A DNA stretch of 64,000 nt from assembly GCA_002480565.1 (NCBI GenBank), contig DLCK01000034.1, positions 1 to 64,000 of the forward strand, given 5' to 3'. Of this stretch, positions 25,679 through 34,312 are shown one piece after another. Below the pieces are notes generated by a model that saw only the letters and a list, made by a program, of their open reading frames with translations, was not told the DNA's origin and searched no databases. The position numbers and the translations under genes are program-made. Origin of the DNA: Phycisphaerales bacterium UBA7800. Its GTDB lineage: Bacteria > Planctomycetota > Phycisphaerae > Phycisphaerales > Phycisphaeraceae. Each line of letters opens with the position of its first letter. Position 1 is the first letter of the stretch.

Positions 25679-26575
25679 TCATTCGACGTTTTGCACTTGT
25701 TCTTTGATGCGGTCGATGGAACCTTTGACTTCAACGATGTGTCGAGCAATGTTGACGTCGTTGGATTTGCTGGCGATGGTGTTGGCTTCGCGGAGCATTT
25801 CCTGGGTCAGAAAATCAAGGGTCCGGCCGGAGGGGTCTTCGTTGCCATTGGTGAGAATTTCTTCGAATTGCTGCATATGGCCGGTGAGTCGGGAGACTTC
25901 TTCGGCGATATCGCAGCGTTCAGCATAGATGGCGACTTCACGGATCAGGTCCGGTTGAGCGATTTCCAACTGTGCCTTGGCAAGCAATTCGTTGACACGA
26001 TTACTCAAACGCTGATGGTATTCATCCACCACTTGCGGGGCACGTTGAGCAACTTCGGATAAGCGGGAGGTGATGGCCTGACGATGAATCAGCAGATCAT
26101 CAGCTAAGGCTTGGCCTTCGGTGGTTCGCATTTTCAGCAAACCATCAATGGCCTGATCGACCAGTGGGGTGAGTGCGGTGCGTGCCTTGGATGCAATCTT
26201 TTCCATGTCATCGGTCTGGGTCAGCACGCCGGGGAGTCCGAGCAATGCAGTCAGATCAATGTTGGCTGTTTGTGCGTTACCGACCTGATCGCGGAGTTGC
26301 TGGAGATGTTTGAGATACTCCTGCAAGGCCGAGTCGTTGATCTGGTAGGGGGAGACATCGTCAGCTAATCGAAACTTGACGGTGAGGGTGATCGAACCAC
26401 GATGCACACGCTTGCGCAGCTGTGCTTCGAGTGCGGTCTCTAAAGCGGATAGCTCTTCAGGCATCCGGATGGTGGACTTGAAGTAGCGATTGTTCACACT
26501 GCGGATTTCCACTGCGTAATGCACGCCATCCACTTGTTGGGAGGCCTGACCAAAACCCGTCATCGATCGGATCAT
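25679..26575 (-). CDS. yicC: YicC-family endoribonuclease
   Basis: 298 residues, normal length. The N-terminus MIRSMTGFGQ, the segment EIRSVNNRYFK and the C-terminus ILTNGNEDPSGRTLDFLTQEM with NTIASKSND are the YicC signatures. Family members are metal-dependent endoribonucleases involved in RNA turnover in stationary phase. Its ATG overlaps the secG stop by four bases (ATGA), so the two are translationally coupled. The bidirectional terminator ends the operon. Confidence 0.95.
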   Translation of the reverse strand: MIRSMTGFGQASQQVDGVHYAVEIRSVNNRYFKSTIRMPEELSALETALEAQLRKRVHRGSITLTVKFRLADDVSPYQINDSALQEYLKHLQQLRDQVGNAQTANIDLTALLGLPGVLTQTDDMEKIASKARTALTPLVDQAIDGLLKMRTTEGQALADDLLIHRQAITSRLSEVAQRAPQVVDEYHQRLSNRVNELLAKAQLEIAQPDLIREVAIYAERCDIAEEVSRLTGHMQQFEEILTNGNEDPSGRTLDFLTQEMLREANTIASKSNDVNIARHIVEVKGSIDRIKEQVQNVE

Positions 26576-27129
26576 TTGGATTCCTGCTCGCTGGGGGTGG
26601 TGATTTCTTTGACTTCTGTCTTGACTGCTTCGACAGCGTCTTTGGTCACTTCGACGGCTTTGTCAACAGCTTCGCCGGTGACTTGGACTGCCTTGGCAGT
26701 ACCTTCTTTGACAGCTTCGGTGGTTGTGTCCGCTGCGTCCTTGACGGTTTGCACCGCAGCATCAACCTTGTCACCAGCCGCATCGGCAGCTTCGTCAGTT
26801 GTCGTTGCAGCGTCGGTTTCTTCACCATCAATTGGCAGTGTCATCACGGGAACATCCGACACTTCATCGCCGGGGCGTGTGGTCCATGTCAGTCCCATGG
26901 CCAAACCCAGGAAGCAGACAAACAAACCCACGGTGATCCATGTCAGGGCATCGCCGGCTTTGGCGCCGAACATGGCCTGGTCACTGCCGCCACCTGCTCC
27001 GCCGAACGCACCTGCAAGTCCGCCGCCCTTGGGACGTTGGATGAGGATCAGCAGAACCAGCAGAACACAGACAAAGACAAACGCGATGGATAAAAGCGTG
27101 ACGAGTACAGATCCGGTGGTGAGCACCAT
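26572..27129 (-). CDS. secG: Preprotein translocase subunit SecG with acidic tail
   Basis: About 185 residues. The first 75 contain the SecG core: membrane segment VTLLSIAFVFVCVLLVLLIL, the invariant loop QRPKGGGLAGAFGG, then a second membrane segment (LTWITVGLFVCFLGLAMGL). SecG assists SecYE-mediated export. Beyond residue 95 there is a tail of about 90 residues, rich in Ala, Val, Thr, Asp, Glu and Lys with heptad-like spacing (DKVDAAVQTVKDAADTTTEA), absent from standard SecG and probably exposed or coiled. The ATG at 27129 has ATGGAG nine bases upstream. Confidence 0.9.
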   Translation of the reverse strand: MVLTTGSVLVTLLSIAFVFVCVLLVLLILIQRPKGGGLAGAFGGAGGGSDQAMFGAKAGDALTWITVGLFVCFLGLAMGLTWTTRPGDEVSDVPVMTLPIDGEETDAATTTDEAADAAGDKVDAAVQTVKDAADTTTEAVKEGTAKAVQVTGEAVDKAVEVTKDAVEAVKTEVKEITTPSEQESK

Positions 27130-27165
27130 GTGATTCAACTCCATTACAGCAGAGGCTGCTTGGGA

Positions 27166-27198
27166 AAAATGTCCGGCCACCCACATGGATGGCCGGAC
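27166..27198 (-). terminator. Terminator downstream of tpiA
   Basis: On the minus strand GTCCGGCCA pairs perfectly with TGGCCGGAC around a ten-base loop and is followed by ATTTTT. It separates tpiA from secG, which then needs its own promoter or read-through. Confidence 0.8.
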
Positions 27199-27215
27199 CG
27201 TGTAACCAATTCAAT

Positions 27216-27980
27216 TTAGCAGATGGCTGCTTCGCAGATGGCGGTGAAGTCCGCGGACTTCAGTGCAGCGCCACCGATGAGACCGCCGTCGATGTCGGTT
27301 TGGCCGACGAGGTCTTTGGCATTGCCGGGCTTCATGGAACCGCCGTACTGGATACGGACGCCTGAAGCGACTTTTTCACCGTAGGCGAAGGTCAGGAAAT
27401 TACGGATCGCTGCGTGAGCCTTTTGAGCATCTTCGGGGGTGGCAGTCTTGCCGGTACCGATGGCCCAGACGGGTTCGTAAGCGATGGTGACTTTGCTCAT
27501 TTGTTCGGCGGTGACACCTGCAAGTCCCAGAGCCATTTGGCCCCAGTTCACAGCATCGGTCTGGCCGGCTTCACGTTGTTCGAGCTTTTCACCGATGCAG
27601 AGAATGACTTCCATGCCAGCGTTGAGAGCTGCAAGGGTCTTTTCGTTGCACAGGGCGTTGGATTCGCCAAGCACGTGGCGACGTTCACTGTGACCGACAA
27701 GGACGACTTCCACGCCGACGTCTTTGAGCATGCTCAGTGAGACTTCGCCGGTGTAGGCACCATTTTCAGCAAAGTAAAAGTCTTGGGCGCCGAGCTTGAC
27801 TGCCGAATCCTTGATGATTGCACCGACGGATGCAAGGTAAGGGAATGCGGGGAAGACTGCGATATCGACCTTCTCATTGGAAGGCAGGGAATCCACCAAC
27901 TGCTTGGCGAGGCTGGCTGCCTCGTCTGCGTGAAGATTCATTTTCCAGTTACCGCCAACGAAGGGCTTGCGGTTTGCCAT
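27216..27980 (-). CDS. tpiA: Triosephosphate isomerase
   Basis: 254 residues, full length. It interconverts glyceraldehyde 3-phosphate and dihydroxyacetone phosphate in glycolysis. Catalytic residues are visible: K13 in GNWKMN, H97 in VGHSERR, E169 in AYEPVWAIGTG, and the phosphate loop GGSMKPGN near the C-terminus. The ATG at 27980 has AAAGGA upstream. Terminated by the hairpin at 27166-27198. Confidence 0.98.
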   Translation of the reverse strand: MANRKPFVGGNWKMNLHADEAASLAKQLVDSLPSNEKVDIAVFPAFPYLASVGAIIKDSAVKLGAQDFYFAENGAYTGEVSLSMLKDVGVEVVLVGHSERRHVLGESNALCNEKTLAALNAGMEVILCIGEKLEQREAGQTDAVNWGQMALGLAGVTAEQMSKVTIAYEPVWAIGTGKTATPEDAQKAHAAIRNFLTFAYGEKVASGVRIQYGGSMKPGNAKDLVGQTDIDGGLIGGAALKSADFTAICEAAIC

Positions 27981-28287
27981 AATTCATATCCTTTCGCTCA
28001 TTGTTGCGAGCCAAATAGTATAGTCGAACGACACCCAGACCGACAACATGCCTGCCGGGGAATCCGTTAACAAATGTCCAAAAGGCAGATTGTACGGATT
28101 TATTTATCTTTTGCTGGTTTGGCCGGGTTGAAAACCAATTTTGAGCAATTGGGGTGCGGTTTGGCGCTTCTGATGAGTCGATTTTCACAGTAAAAGTGCA
28201 ATAGAGTCCAGATTCACAAAATGTAAAACAATTACCGGTGGTTCTTTGGCTCAAGTGCAAGGCAATCATTCATTTTGTGTATTTAAG

Positions 28288-28316
28288 TTGACTGACGGGC
28301 TGAAGTGTATACACTT
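28288..28316 (+). promoter_or_regulatory. Promoter with overlapping GTGTATACAC operator before the esterase-sialidase gene
   Basis: TTGACT (28288-28293), 16-base spacer, TACACT (28310-28315). The perfect 14-base palindrome AAGTGTATACACTT (28303-28316) covers the -10. A near copy, AGTGTATGCACT, overlaps the -10 of the GntR/FCD gene at 31274-31285 with the same promoter geometry. The remainder of the 480-bp gap 27981-28460 shows no other feature I can support. Confidence 0.65.
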
Positions 28317-28460
28317 TTGAAAGATACATTTTGATTTCGAACATTCATACAAGATGCAGGTGATTGGCCATCTACGCGTCTGACGCATCAGTCTTGCACT
28401 GCAAAAGCCGTTGGAACCAAGCCCACGCTAAGCGACTATTCAGAGAAAGCGATCAAATCA

Positions 28461-30572
28461 ATGATAAAGCGACCTTGGACTGTTTTACGGCGTATGATTT
28501 TATTGGGAGTCACAGGGATCATGGTTAATACCGCTATTGCGAAATCTTTGCTCGAGGGTGTGGAGGCGGGAACCCCCATAGATGTTTATCTCATCACAGG
28601 TCAATCCAACACGGACGGCCGGGCGGATTTTAAGATGCTGCCCCAAGTTCAGCAGCAATCATTGCGCAAACAGCCGGATGTATTGTTTTACCACGGGGCG
28701 ACTGAACCTCGCCGCGATGCATCGGCCAATCAGTGGATCGCTTTGCAACCGGGTAGTGGGACGAATTTTGAAATCAATCACACTCCGGATACCAGGCAGT
28801 TAAACTTTGGTCCTGAAGTGGGTTTGGGTCAGGCGTTGCTTGAGCGACAGTCACCTGGGCGAATCGCGATTCTCAAAGCAACTCAGGGCGGGACTTCGCT
28901 TGCCGTCGACTGGGCGCCGGGCAAGGGGCGGATATGGAAGATGTTCAGACGTACCGTTGACAGGGGGCTTAAGTCTCTTGGGGACGCGGGGTATCAACCG
29001 CGCATCGTTGGCATGATCTGGGCACAGGGAGAAAAAGATTCGAAAGATCCTCAGATGGCTCAAGACTATGAGGCTCATCTGACGGAATTTTTCACAGCGG
29101 TACGTTCGGTTTATGGTGAGATGTTGCCGATTCTCGTTACCAGCATCAATGTTTTTGATGCCGCCGATCAAAAAATATTTGATGCCCAACAGGCCGTCAC
29201 CGCCAATGATCCGTATGCGGTATTCGTCTCAACGGATGATCTGACATTTAAGGATGGCGTTCATTATGATGCAGCCAGTCAACTGGTACTCGGTGCCCGT
29301 TGCGCTGCAGTATTAGGGGGGGACTCAATGAAGCAGGTCACGATAAAGCCAACAGCCTGGACATCCCAAGCCCGCAGAATGTTGTCCACCGATGAGGGGC
29401 AGTTGGCCAGGCTGACTTTGGGTAACAGTGACAATCTCATTGAAATGGCGCCCGTGAATCTTCCCGGCCATGGGGCGGGTGACTGCAATCATTTCGGCTG
29501 GCCGATCGCGACGATGGTGGATCAGACTCTCGTTGTGATGCATCGTCGGATTCCAGGGCACAATCGTGTCGGAGCAGGGGGCCCCGATGAGTCGATGTCC
29601 TACGGGAATGTGTTGCGTAGTGATGATGGCGGTAAGAGTTGGTCGCAGCCATATGATTTGCGGGACTGTATGAAGCCCGAAGACCGCAATCGTGGGGGGA
29701 TTGTACCCTTGTCTCATCGCAGTAAATTCGATCTGGATAATCATTCGCCCCTGGGTTACAAGGTTCATTTGCATGCTATCGGCACCATGCGCGATGGTGC
29801 AGTGATGGCCATCAATAACCACGGTGTCTTTCGGTCTGAGGATAAAGGTCGCACGTGGAAGCATTTTTCAACAGCGTTGCGTGATGACACGTTCCCACAC
29901 ATGATTGTGAATTTGGGGCCACGCATTTTTGATGATCCGAAAATGGGGATCGTGGCATTCGGCAACTGGACAGGCACATGGGCTGACAAAAAATTGTACA
30001 AGCAGTTGGTGGTATTACAGTCGCCCGATGACGGGGAGAGTTGGAAGGCAACAGAGTATCCTGTGAAGGTTGCCCAGTATGAGCCGGCTGCCTTGTTTTA
30101 TGACGATGAGTATCTGTTTGTGACGCGCGATCAATCCAATATCAATAACAAGCCGATGCACAAACAAATGAGTTGGCAGCAAGGCCAGTCTCCGCAAGTG
30201 TCGGATACCAATATGGTGGCTCCTCGTTTGATTGACACAGTTGATTTATCCTTGAACCCCATCACCGGGCGTTTTGAAGTCCTGCGTTCTGAGCGTGACA
30301 AAATGGAACTGTGGATATGGAGTCTGGCCCCCGAGGATTGGGGGACCGGCAAGTGGCGTCGGGAATGCCGATTGTTTAAGCGTGACGGTAAGTTCTATCA
30401 AAATGCAGACGGCTTTCATCCGGCAGGCGCGGTCATTGACGCCGTGCGTGGTGTCCAGCATATCTTCATTTACTGTGGTCACCCCAACGGACCGGCAGGC
30501 GTGTTTCGCATCACCCGATCATTGGATACCCCACGATTGGCAGCATATCTCAACGCGCAACCGGTCAAGTAA
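28461..30572 (+). CDS. Exported SASA-type acetylesterase fused to BNR/sialidase-like propeller
   Basis: 703 residues with a basic N-terminus and signal-like segment (MILLGVTGIMVNTAIA). Residues 35-290 are a SASA/CE6-like SGNH esterase: nucleophile motif ITGQSNTDGRA, ATQGGTSL, IWAQGEKDSKD and catalytic DGVHYDAASQ. Residues 300-700 form a sialidase-like beta-propeller with Asp-box repeats (LRSDDGGKSWSQ, FRSEDKGRTWKHF, QSPDDGESWKAT). The fusion suggests deacetylation plus binding or hydrolysis of the same glycan. The catalytic Arg triad of true sialidases could not be confirmed. Its last eight bases overlap the convergent GntR gene. Confidence 0.82.
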   Translation: MIKRPWTVLRRMILLGVTGIMVNTAIAKSLLEGVEAGTPIDVYLITGQSNTDGRADFKMLPQVQQQSLRKQPDVLFYHGATEPRRDASANQWIALQPGSGTNFEINHTPDTRQLNFGPEVGLGQALLERQSPGRIAILKATQGGTSLAVDWAPGKGRIWKMFRRTVDRGLKSLGDAGYQPRIVGMIWAQGEKDSKDPQMAQDYEAHLTEFFTAVRSVYGEMLPILVTSINVFDAADQKIFDAQQAVTANDPYAVFVSTDDLTFKDGVHYDAASQLVLGARCAAVLGGDSMKQVTIKPTAWTSQARRMLSTDEGQLARLTLGNSDNLIEMAPVNLPGHGAGDCNHFGWPIATMVDQTLVVMHRRIPGHNRVGAGGPDESMSYGNVLRSDDGGKSWSQPYDLRDCMKPEDRNRGGIVPLSHRSKFDLDNHSPLGYKVHLHAIGTMRDGAVMAINNHGVFRSEDKGRTWKHFSTALRDDTFPHMIVNLGPRIFDDPKMGIVAFGNWTGTWADKKLYKQLVVLQSPDDGESWKATEYPVKVAQYEPAALFYDDEYLFVTRDQSNINNKPMHKQMSWQQGQSPQVSDTNMVAPRLIDTVDLSLNPITGRFEVLRSERDKMELWIWSLAPEDWGTGKWRRECRLFKRDGKFYQNADGFHPAGAVIDAVRGVQHIFIYCGHPNGPAGVFRITRSLDTPRLAAYLNAQPVK

Positions 30573-31266
30573 CGATGTTTGTCTGAGCAATTATCTGCTG
30601 AGTTTCCCGATCTCGCGTTTGACGCAGCGCGGTTTGGTGATAGGTACGCGCTTCATTGGCTTTGCCAGCAATGATCAACTCAGCTAAATGGCGGTGTCTT
30701 TTGTACGATTTTTGTAATATGGGTTTCAACGGTTTACCCATGTGATGATCCAGTACACGCAGAAAAACGGCAGACAATAAATCCGAGTGTAAGAGCATAC
30801 GTTCAAGCCAAAGGTTGTTGGCAGCATGGTTCAAGGCCGTGTGAAATCGTTGCTCAATTCCAAATAACCGGCTTCGGGTTGCATCATCCAATACGGCATG
30901 GGGAAGAGATTCATTGAGTAAATCGGCAAACCCCTCTGCGGCATCAAGCAGTGACTGCTTTTGTTGAGCGGTCGCATGTCCAGCTGCACGGTCGGCGGCA
31001 TAGCCTTCTAACTCAATGCGTAAATCGTAAAGTTGTGCCAATTCATCGGGCATCACAGACCGGATGCGCGGCGCCTGGTTGGGCTCCTGTTCCAAGACCC
31101 CCATGGATACCAGTTGGCGGATCGCTTCACGCACCGGTGTCCGGCTTACTTGCAAGCGTTTTGCCACGCGTGCTTCGGGAATGCGATCACCCATGGCCCA
31201 TTCGCCTGCTGCGAGCAAAGCAACGAGTTTCTCTTTGACGATTTGAGCAGTATCGGCAGTTCGCAT
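30565..31266 (-). CDS. GntR-family regulator, FadR/FCD subfamily
   Basis: About 233 residues. N-terminal winged helix with GDRIPEARVAKRLQVSRTPVREAIRQL, then the all-helical FCD ligand domain (LYDLRIELEGYAADRAA, RFHTALNHAANN, HRHLAELIIAGKANEA) with conserved His and Asp/Glu metal ligands. FCD regulators typically sense organic acids or sugar acids. The ATG at 31266 is preferred over a TTG at 31290, and the promoter leaves essentially no leader. The shared operator indicates that it regulates itself and the convergent esterase-sialidase gene. Confidence 0.92.
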   Translation of the reverse strand: MRTADTAQIVKEKLVALLAAGEWAMGDRIPEARVAKRLQVSRTPVREAIRQLVSMGVLEQEPNQAPRIRSVMPDELAQLYDLRIELEGYAADRAAGHATAQQKQSLLDAAEGFADLLNESLPHAVLDDATRSRLFGIEQRFHTALNHAANNLWLERMLLHSDLLSAVFLRVLDHHMGKPLKPILQKSYKRHRHLAELIIAGKANEARTYHQTALRQTRDRETQQIIAQTNIVT

Positions 31267-31273
31267 GCAATGA

Positions 31274-31301
31274 AGTGTATGCACTATCAAGCCAGAATCA
31301 A
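31274..31301 (-). promoter_or_regulatory. Promoter and AGTGTATGCACT operator of the FCD regulator gene
   Basis: Minus strand: TTGATT (31296-31301), 16-base spacer, TACACT (31274-31279). The operator palindrome 31274-31285 covers the -10. The ATG follows seven bases after the -10. The arrangement is identical to the promoter at 28288-28316. Confidence 0.65.
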
Positions 31302-31345
31302 TTTATGGCTGATGAATCACACCGCAGCAATGGATCGATACGGGT

Positions 31346-32350
31346 TTATGCCATGCCCTGCATCATCTGACTCACGCCGCCGAGCAGGTCGGCTGCGCCT
31401 TTTTCCAGCAGTTCGTCGAGAATCTGCGTGGTGAGTTTGGAGAGCAGCTTGCCTTCGGCCTTGCCGGTGGCTTCGATGGATTGCTGACCATCACGGCTAA
31501 AGACACGGGCGACGACCTCAAAATAGCGACCTTCTTCATCACTGGGATAGCAATAGGCAGCAATGGGGCTGTGACAATCACCTTGTAAACCTTCGATGAT
31601 GTCGCGTTCGACATTGATCGCAAGAGCAGTCTGCGTGTGATTCAAGGGCAAGCATCGTGAAATCGACACATGATCGTCCGTGCGACACTGAATGCCCAAT
31701 GCGCCTTGGCTGGCTGCTGGGACCATCACCGCAGGATCAAGCTTTTTGTCCGCAAATTGCCCTAATTTGGCCCGTTGAAGTCCGGCAACGGCAAGCAATG
31801 TCGCATCGAACTCCTGACGATCCAACACCTTAGCCATGCGCGTTTCAATGTTGCCACGCATTTCGCTGATCTGAAGATCCGGGCGAAGGCGATGCAATTG
31901 AGCACGGCGACGTGGTGAAGCTGTCCCCACGGTTGCGCCTTGAGGTAACTGTTCAATGGTATTGGCTTTGTCGCTGATTAAGCAGTCCCGTGCGTCCCCG
32001 CGTTTGGGAACCGCAGCAATGGACAATCCAGGTGTGAGCTGAGTGGGCAGGTCCTTGAGGCTATGCACTGCAACGTCTGCTTTGTCAGACAGTAGGGCAC
32101 GTTCGACCGCTTTGGTGAACAGACCTTTACCACCGACATTAGCCAGTGACAGGTCAAGGCGTTGATCGCCTTCTGACTCAATCCAGACATATTCGACTGC
32201 CACATCCGGATGCAGCTTGCCAAGGACACGTCCAACGGCTTGTGCCTGGGCGCGTGCGAGTTGACTCTGACGGGATGCGATTCTGATGGGCCGACGACTT
32301 CTGCGCAAGGGAGGGTCTCCGTTGATTGATTCATTTTCACTTTCGGCCAC
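31346..32350 (-). CDS. hemC: Hydroxymethylbilane synthase (porphobilinogen deaminase)
   Basis: 334 residues. It polymerises four porphobilinogens in tetrapyrrole synthesis. Core motifs are RIASRQSQLA, GGKGLFTKAVE, VHSLKDLPT (catalytic Asp near 100), GTASPRRRAQL, and the dipyrromethane cofactor cysteine C259 in LQGDCHSPIAAY. The cofactor loop usually reads GGC-x-x-P; here Gly-Asp-Cys-His is a variant. The GTG at 32350 is the only long start; the first twenty residues are likely disordered. Confidence 0.95.
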   Translation of the reverse strand: MAESENESINGDPPLRRSRRPIRIASRQSQLARAQAQAVGRVLGKLHPDVAVEYVWIESEGDQRLDLSLANVGGKGLFTKAVERALLSDKADVAVHSLKDLPTQLTPGLSIAAVPKRGDARDCLISDKANTIEQLPQGATVGTASPRRRAQLHRLRPDLQISEMRGNIETRMAKVLDRQEFDATLLAVAGLQRAKLGQFADKKLDPAVMVPAASQGALGIQCRTDDHVSISRCLPLNHTQTALAINVERDIIEGLQGDCHSPIAAYCYPSDEEGRYFEVVARVFSRDGQQSIEATGKAEGKLLSKLTTQILDELLEKGAADLLGGVSQMMQGMA

Positions 32351-32456
32351 ACACAGTCAGCCGGGCAGGGGCGAGTCACACTGCAGGCAGGCAACTCAAA
32401 CCGAGCCCATTAATATAACGGGCAATCGCTTTGCTTGCAGCCCCAATACACTCAGA

Positions 32457-32487
32457 TTGACAAAAGTATATAACTTTACGAGTTATA
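32457..32487 (+). promoter_or_regulatory. TTGACA box with TATAACT-N5-AGTTATA inverted repeat
   Basis: A consensus TTGACA (32457-32462) is followed by a perfect seven-base inverted repeat (32469-32475 with 32481-32487), a plausible operator. No -10 at the ideal spacing was found and the next plus-strand gene starts about 190 bases later. The rest of the gap 32351-32680 shows nothing else clear. Confidence 0.3.
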
Positions 32488-32680
32488 GTCCGGTGAATTA
32501 GCATGACTTATTACAATCCAATCTTACTTTGGTTTTTGCCGCCCTGTCAGAAATGGGTCTGGTGAAATGTAATCATAATTCTGTCTTGGGCTATTTTTGA
32601 TCTCAACGGTGATAAGCCTTTGTGCTGACCAAAATCTGGTATGGTTAGATGAATTGCAGTCAATTTCAGGGGGATGGTAA

Positions 32681-33505
32681 ATGCCTGATTTAAGTCTTGA
32701 TCAACTCAACACCATCAAGCAGTTTGTCTTCAAAAACGGACGTCTGCTTGAACGACAGCTATTCGAATATTTCTTTGGCAGTGGTTCCCAAGAAGCATGT
32801 CTCAAAGCACTGATGGCCTACCAAAATGCCGATGGTGGTTTTGGTCATGGCATCGAACCGGACATCACTTGCCCGGCAAGTTCTGGCATTGGTGCGGAGA
32901 CGGCGTTGTGGATCATGGATGTACTGGATTGCTACGAATCGCAAGCTGCTGCAGCATTGGTAAGTTGGATCGCTGACAACCAAACCCAGGCTGGTGACAT
33001 CCCACATCCACCCAAGCAGATGGCTGACTACCCGCATCAGACTTGGTGGGGAAATCCAGACGGTCAACGCATTTTGACCCTTGCTGGTTATCTCAAAAAG
33101 CATGGCGTGGAACACGAGTCGCTTTATGCCAAGGCACGTAATTATTTTGTTCAAATGCCCCAGCCCCAAGGGATGCAATACTATGACTATCCGTACTACG
33201 TCTATTTGAAATACCTGGGTGACAGCCCGGCAGAGTCACAAAAGTTACAAGCATTCCAGGCGCGTATTCCCGATTTACTTGCTGAGCATGCCGATCATTT
33301 TCCGCTGTTCTCACGGGCTTGGTATCTCTTTGCAGACATGGCAACAGATGAAATTTTAGAGTCCGAAGCATTGAGATTGGTGAGTACGATTCAAGCGGAT
33401 GGCGGGATGATAAATCCCTATCCAACCTTGCCGCACTGGCGACCGATTTGGACGTTGGATAGTTTGATTTTGCTTAAACAGTTTGGTTTGATTTCCGTGG
33501 TTTAG
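32681..33505 (+). CDS. Prenyltransferase/squalene-oxidase-repeat-like protein
   Basis: 274 residues without signal peptide. The motif YQNADGGFGHGIEPD and a second QADGGMINPYPTLPHW are typical of QxDGGF repeats in alpha/alpha toroid proteins (terpenoid cyclase/prenyltransferase fold). No DxDD or other cyclase catalytic signature is visible, so it is probably a non-terpene member of the fold class. It stands alone with a good AGGGGG ribosome site. Function unknown. Confidence 0.7.
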   Translation: MPDLSLDQLNTIKQFVFKNGRLLERQLFEYFFGSGSQEACLKALMAYQNADGGFGHGIEPDITCPASSGIGAETALWIMDVLDCYESQAAAALVSWIADNQTQAGDIPHPPKQMADYPHQTWWGNPDGQRILTLAGYLKKHGVEHESLYAKARNYFVQMPQPQGMQYYDYPYYVYLKYLGDSPAESQKLQAFQARIPDLLAEHADHFPLFSRAWYLFADMATDEILESEALRLVSTIQADGGMINPYPTLPHWRPIWTLDSLILLKQFGLISVV

Positions 33506-33649
33506 GATGACGTGGGTATTCGCATTTTTGATTTTTAGTTAATTGTGCATTGACGTAAAAATGGCTCTTGACTTGATCCAATCAAAAACCTAACATTCCT
33601 CCGTCGCTGTGACACACCTCATTGAACACTCAAACCAAAGGAATCGCAC

Positions 33650-34057
33650 ATGCCTGCCACAACCGCTACTGCAATGGAAGTTGGAGCCAAGCTCTTGAAC
33701 CTCTGTAAAGAAGGCAAAAATCTCGAAGCTGTGGACACGCTTTATGCTGATGACATTGTCAGCGTGGAGTTGATGGACTGCCCTGAAATGGACATGCCCC
33801 GGATCATGAATGGCATCGAAGCGGTGCGTGGGAAAAATGTCTGGTGGCTGGACAATCATGAAGTCCACAGTTGCGAATTCGCTGGCCCGTTCCCGCACGA
33901 TGAACGCTTTGTCATCACCATGAAACTCGACTGCACCTGCAATGCGCCTGGCCCCATGCAGGGACAACGCATGCAGATGGAAGAAGCCTGCGTCTACACC
34001 CTCAATGACGCTGGCAAAATCGCCAAGGAAGAGTTCTTCTATCACATGCCCGGCTAA
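33650..34057 (+). CDS. SnoaL-like (NTF2-fold) small protein
   Basis: 135 residues. The order of an N-terminal helix (GAKLLNLCKEGKNLEAVDTLYADDIVSVEL), a loop with GIEAVRGKNVWW, then strands ending in EEACVYTLNDAGKIAKEEFFY matches SnoaL-like NTF2-fold proteins. These serve as isomerases, hydrolases or binding proteins, and the active site cannot be assigned. The ATG has AAAGGA eight bases upstream. Monocistronic; an inverted-repeat element and terminator follow. Confidence 0.75.
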   Translation: MPATTATAMEVGAKLLNLCKEGKNLEAVDTLYADDIVSVELMDCPEMDMPRIMNGIEAVRGKNVWWLDNHEVHSCEFAGPFPHDERFVITMKLDCTCNAPGPMQGQRMQMEEACVYTLNDAGKIAKEEFFYHMPG

Positions 34058-34098
34058 AGCAGTTCAAAATATTTAGGTCCATTTTCTGTTTCCTCAAG

Positions 34099-34180
34099 CC
34101 ACTAGCGACTAGCGACTTGGGACTAGGGAAAGGCAAAAAACATCTGAAAAACTAGTCCTTAGTGGCTAGTCACTAGTCGC
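34099..34180. repeat. CTAGTCGC-type inverted repeat element
   Basis: Arms 34099-34128 (words ACTAGCG, ACTAGCG, GACTTGGGACTAG) and 34151-34180 (ACTAGTCC, TAGTGG, CTAGTCACTAGTCGC) are imperfect reverse complements built from repeated CTAG words. It belongs to the same general class as the elements at 1988, 35188 and 36159. Confidence 0.7.
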
Positions 34181-34252
34181 TTTTGAAGCAAGGTAGAGAT
34201 TAATTACGATATTTGTCTAACCCCTGCCTCGGAAATTTTAAGTCAAAACAAA

Positions 34253-34300
34253 AACAGGCACGTTCGGATTTTTCAATCCAAGCGTGCCTGTATTGTTTTG
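34253..34300. terminator. Bidirectional terminator
   Basis: ACAGGCACG...CGTGCCTGT forms a nine-base-pair stem with an inner GGATT/AATCC extension. A-rich sequence lies to the left and TATTGTTTT to the right. It serves the NTF2-like gene and the minus-strand esterase. Confidence 0.8.
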
Positions 34301-34312
34301 CGATCATTCCGT

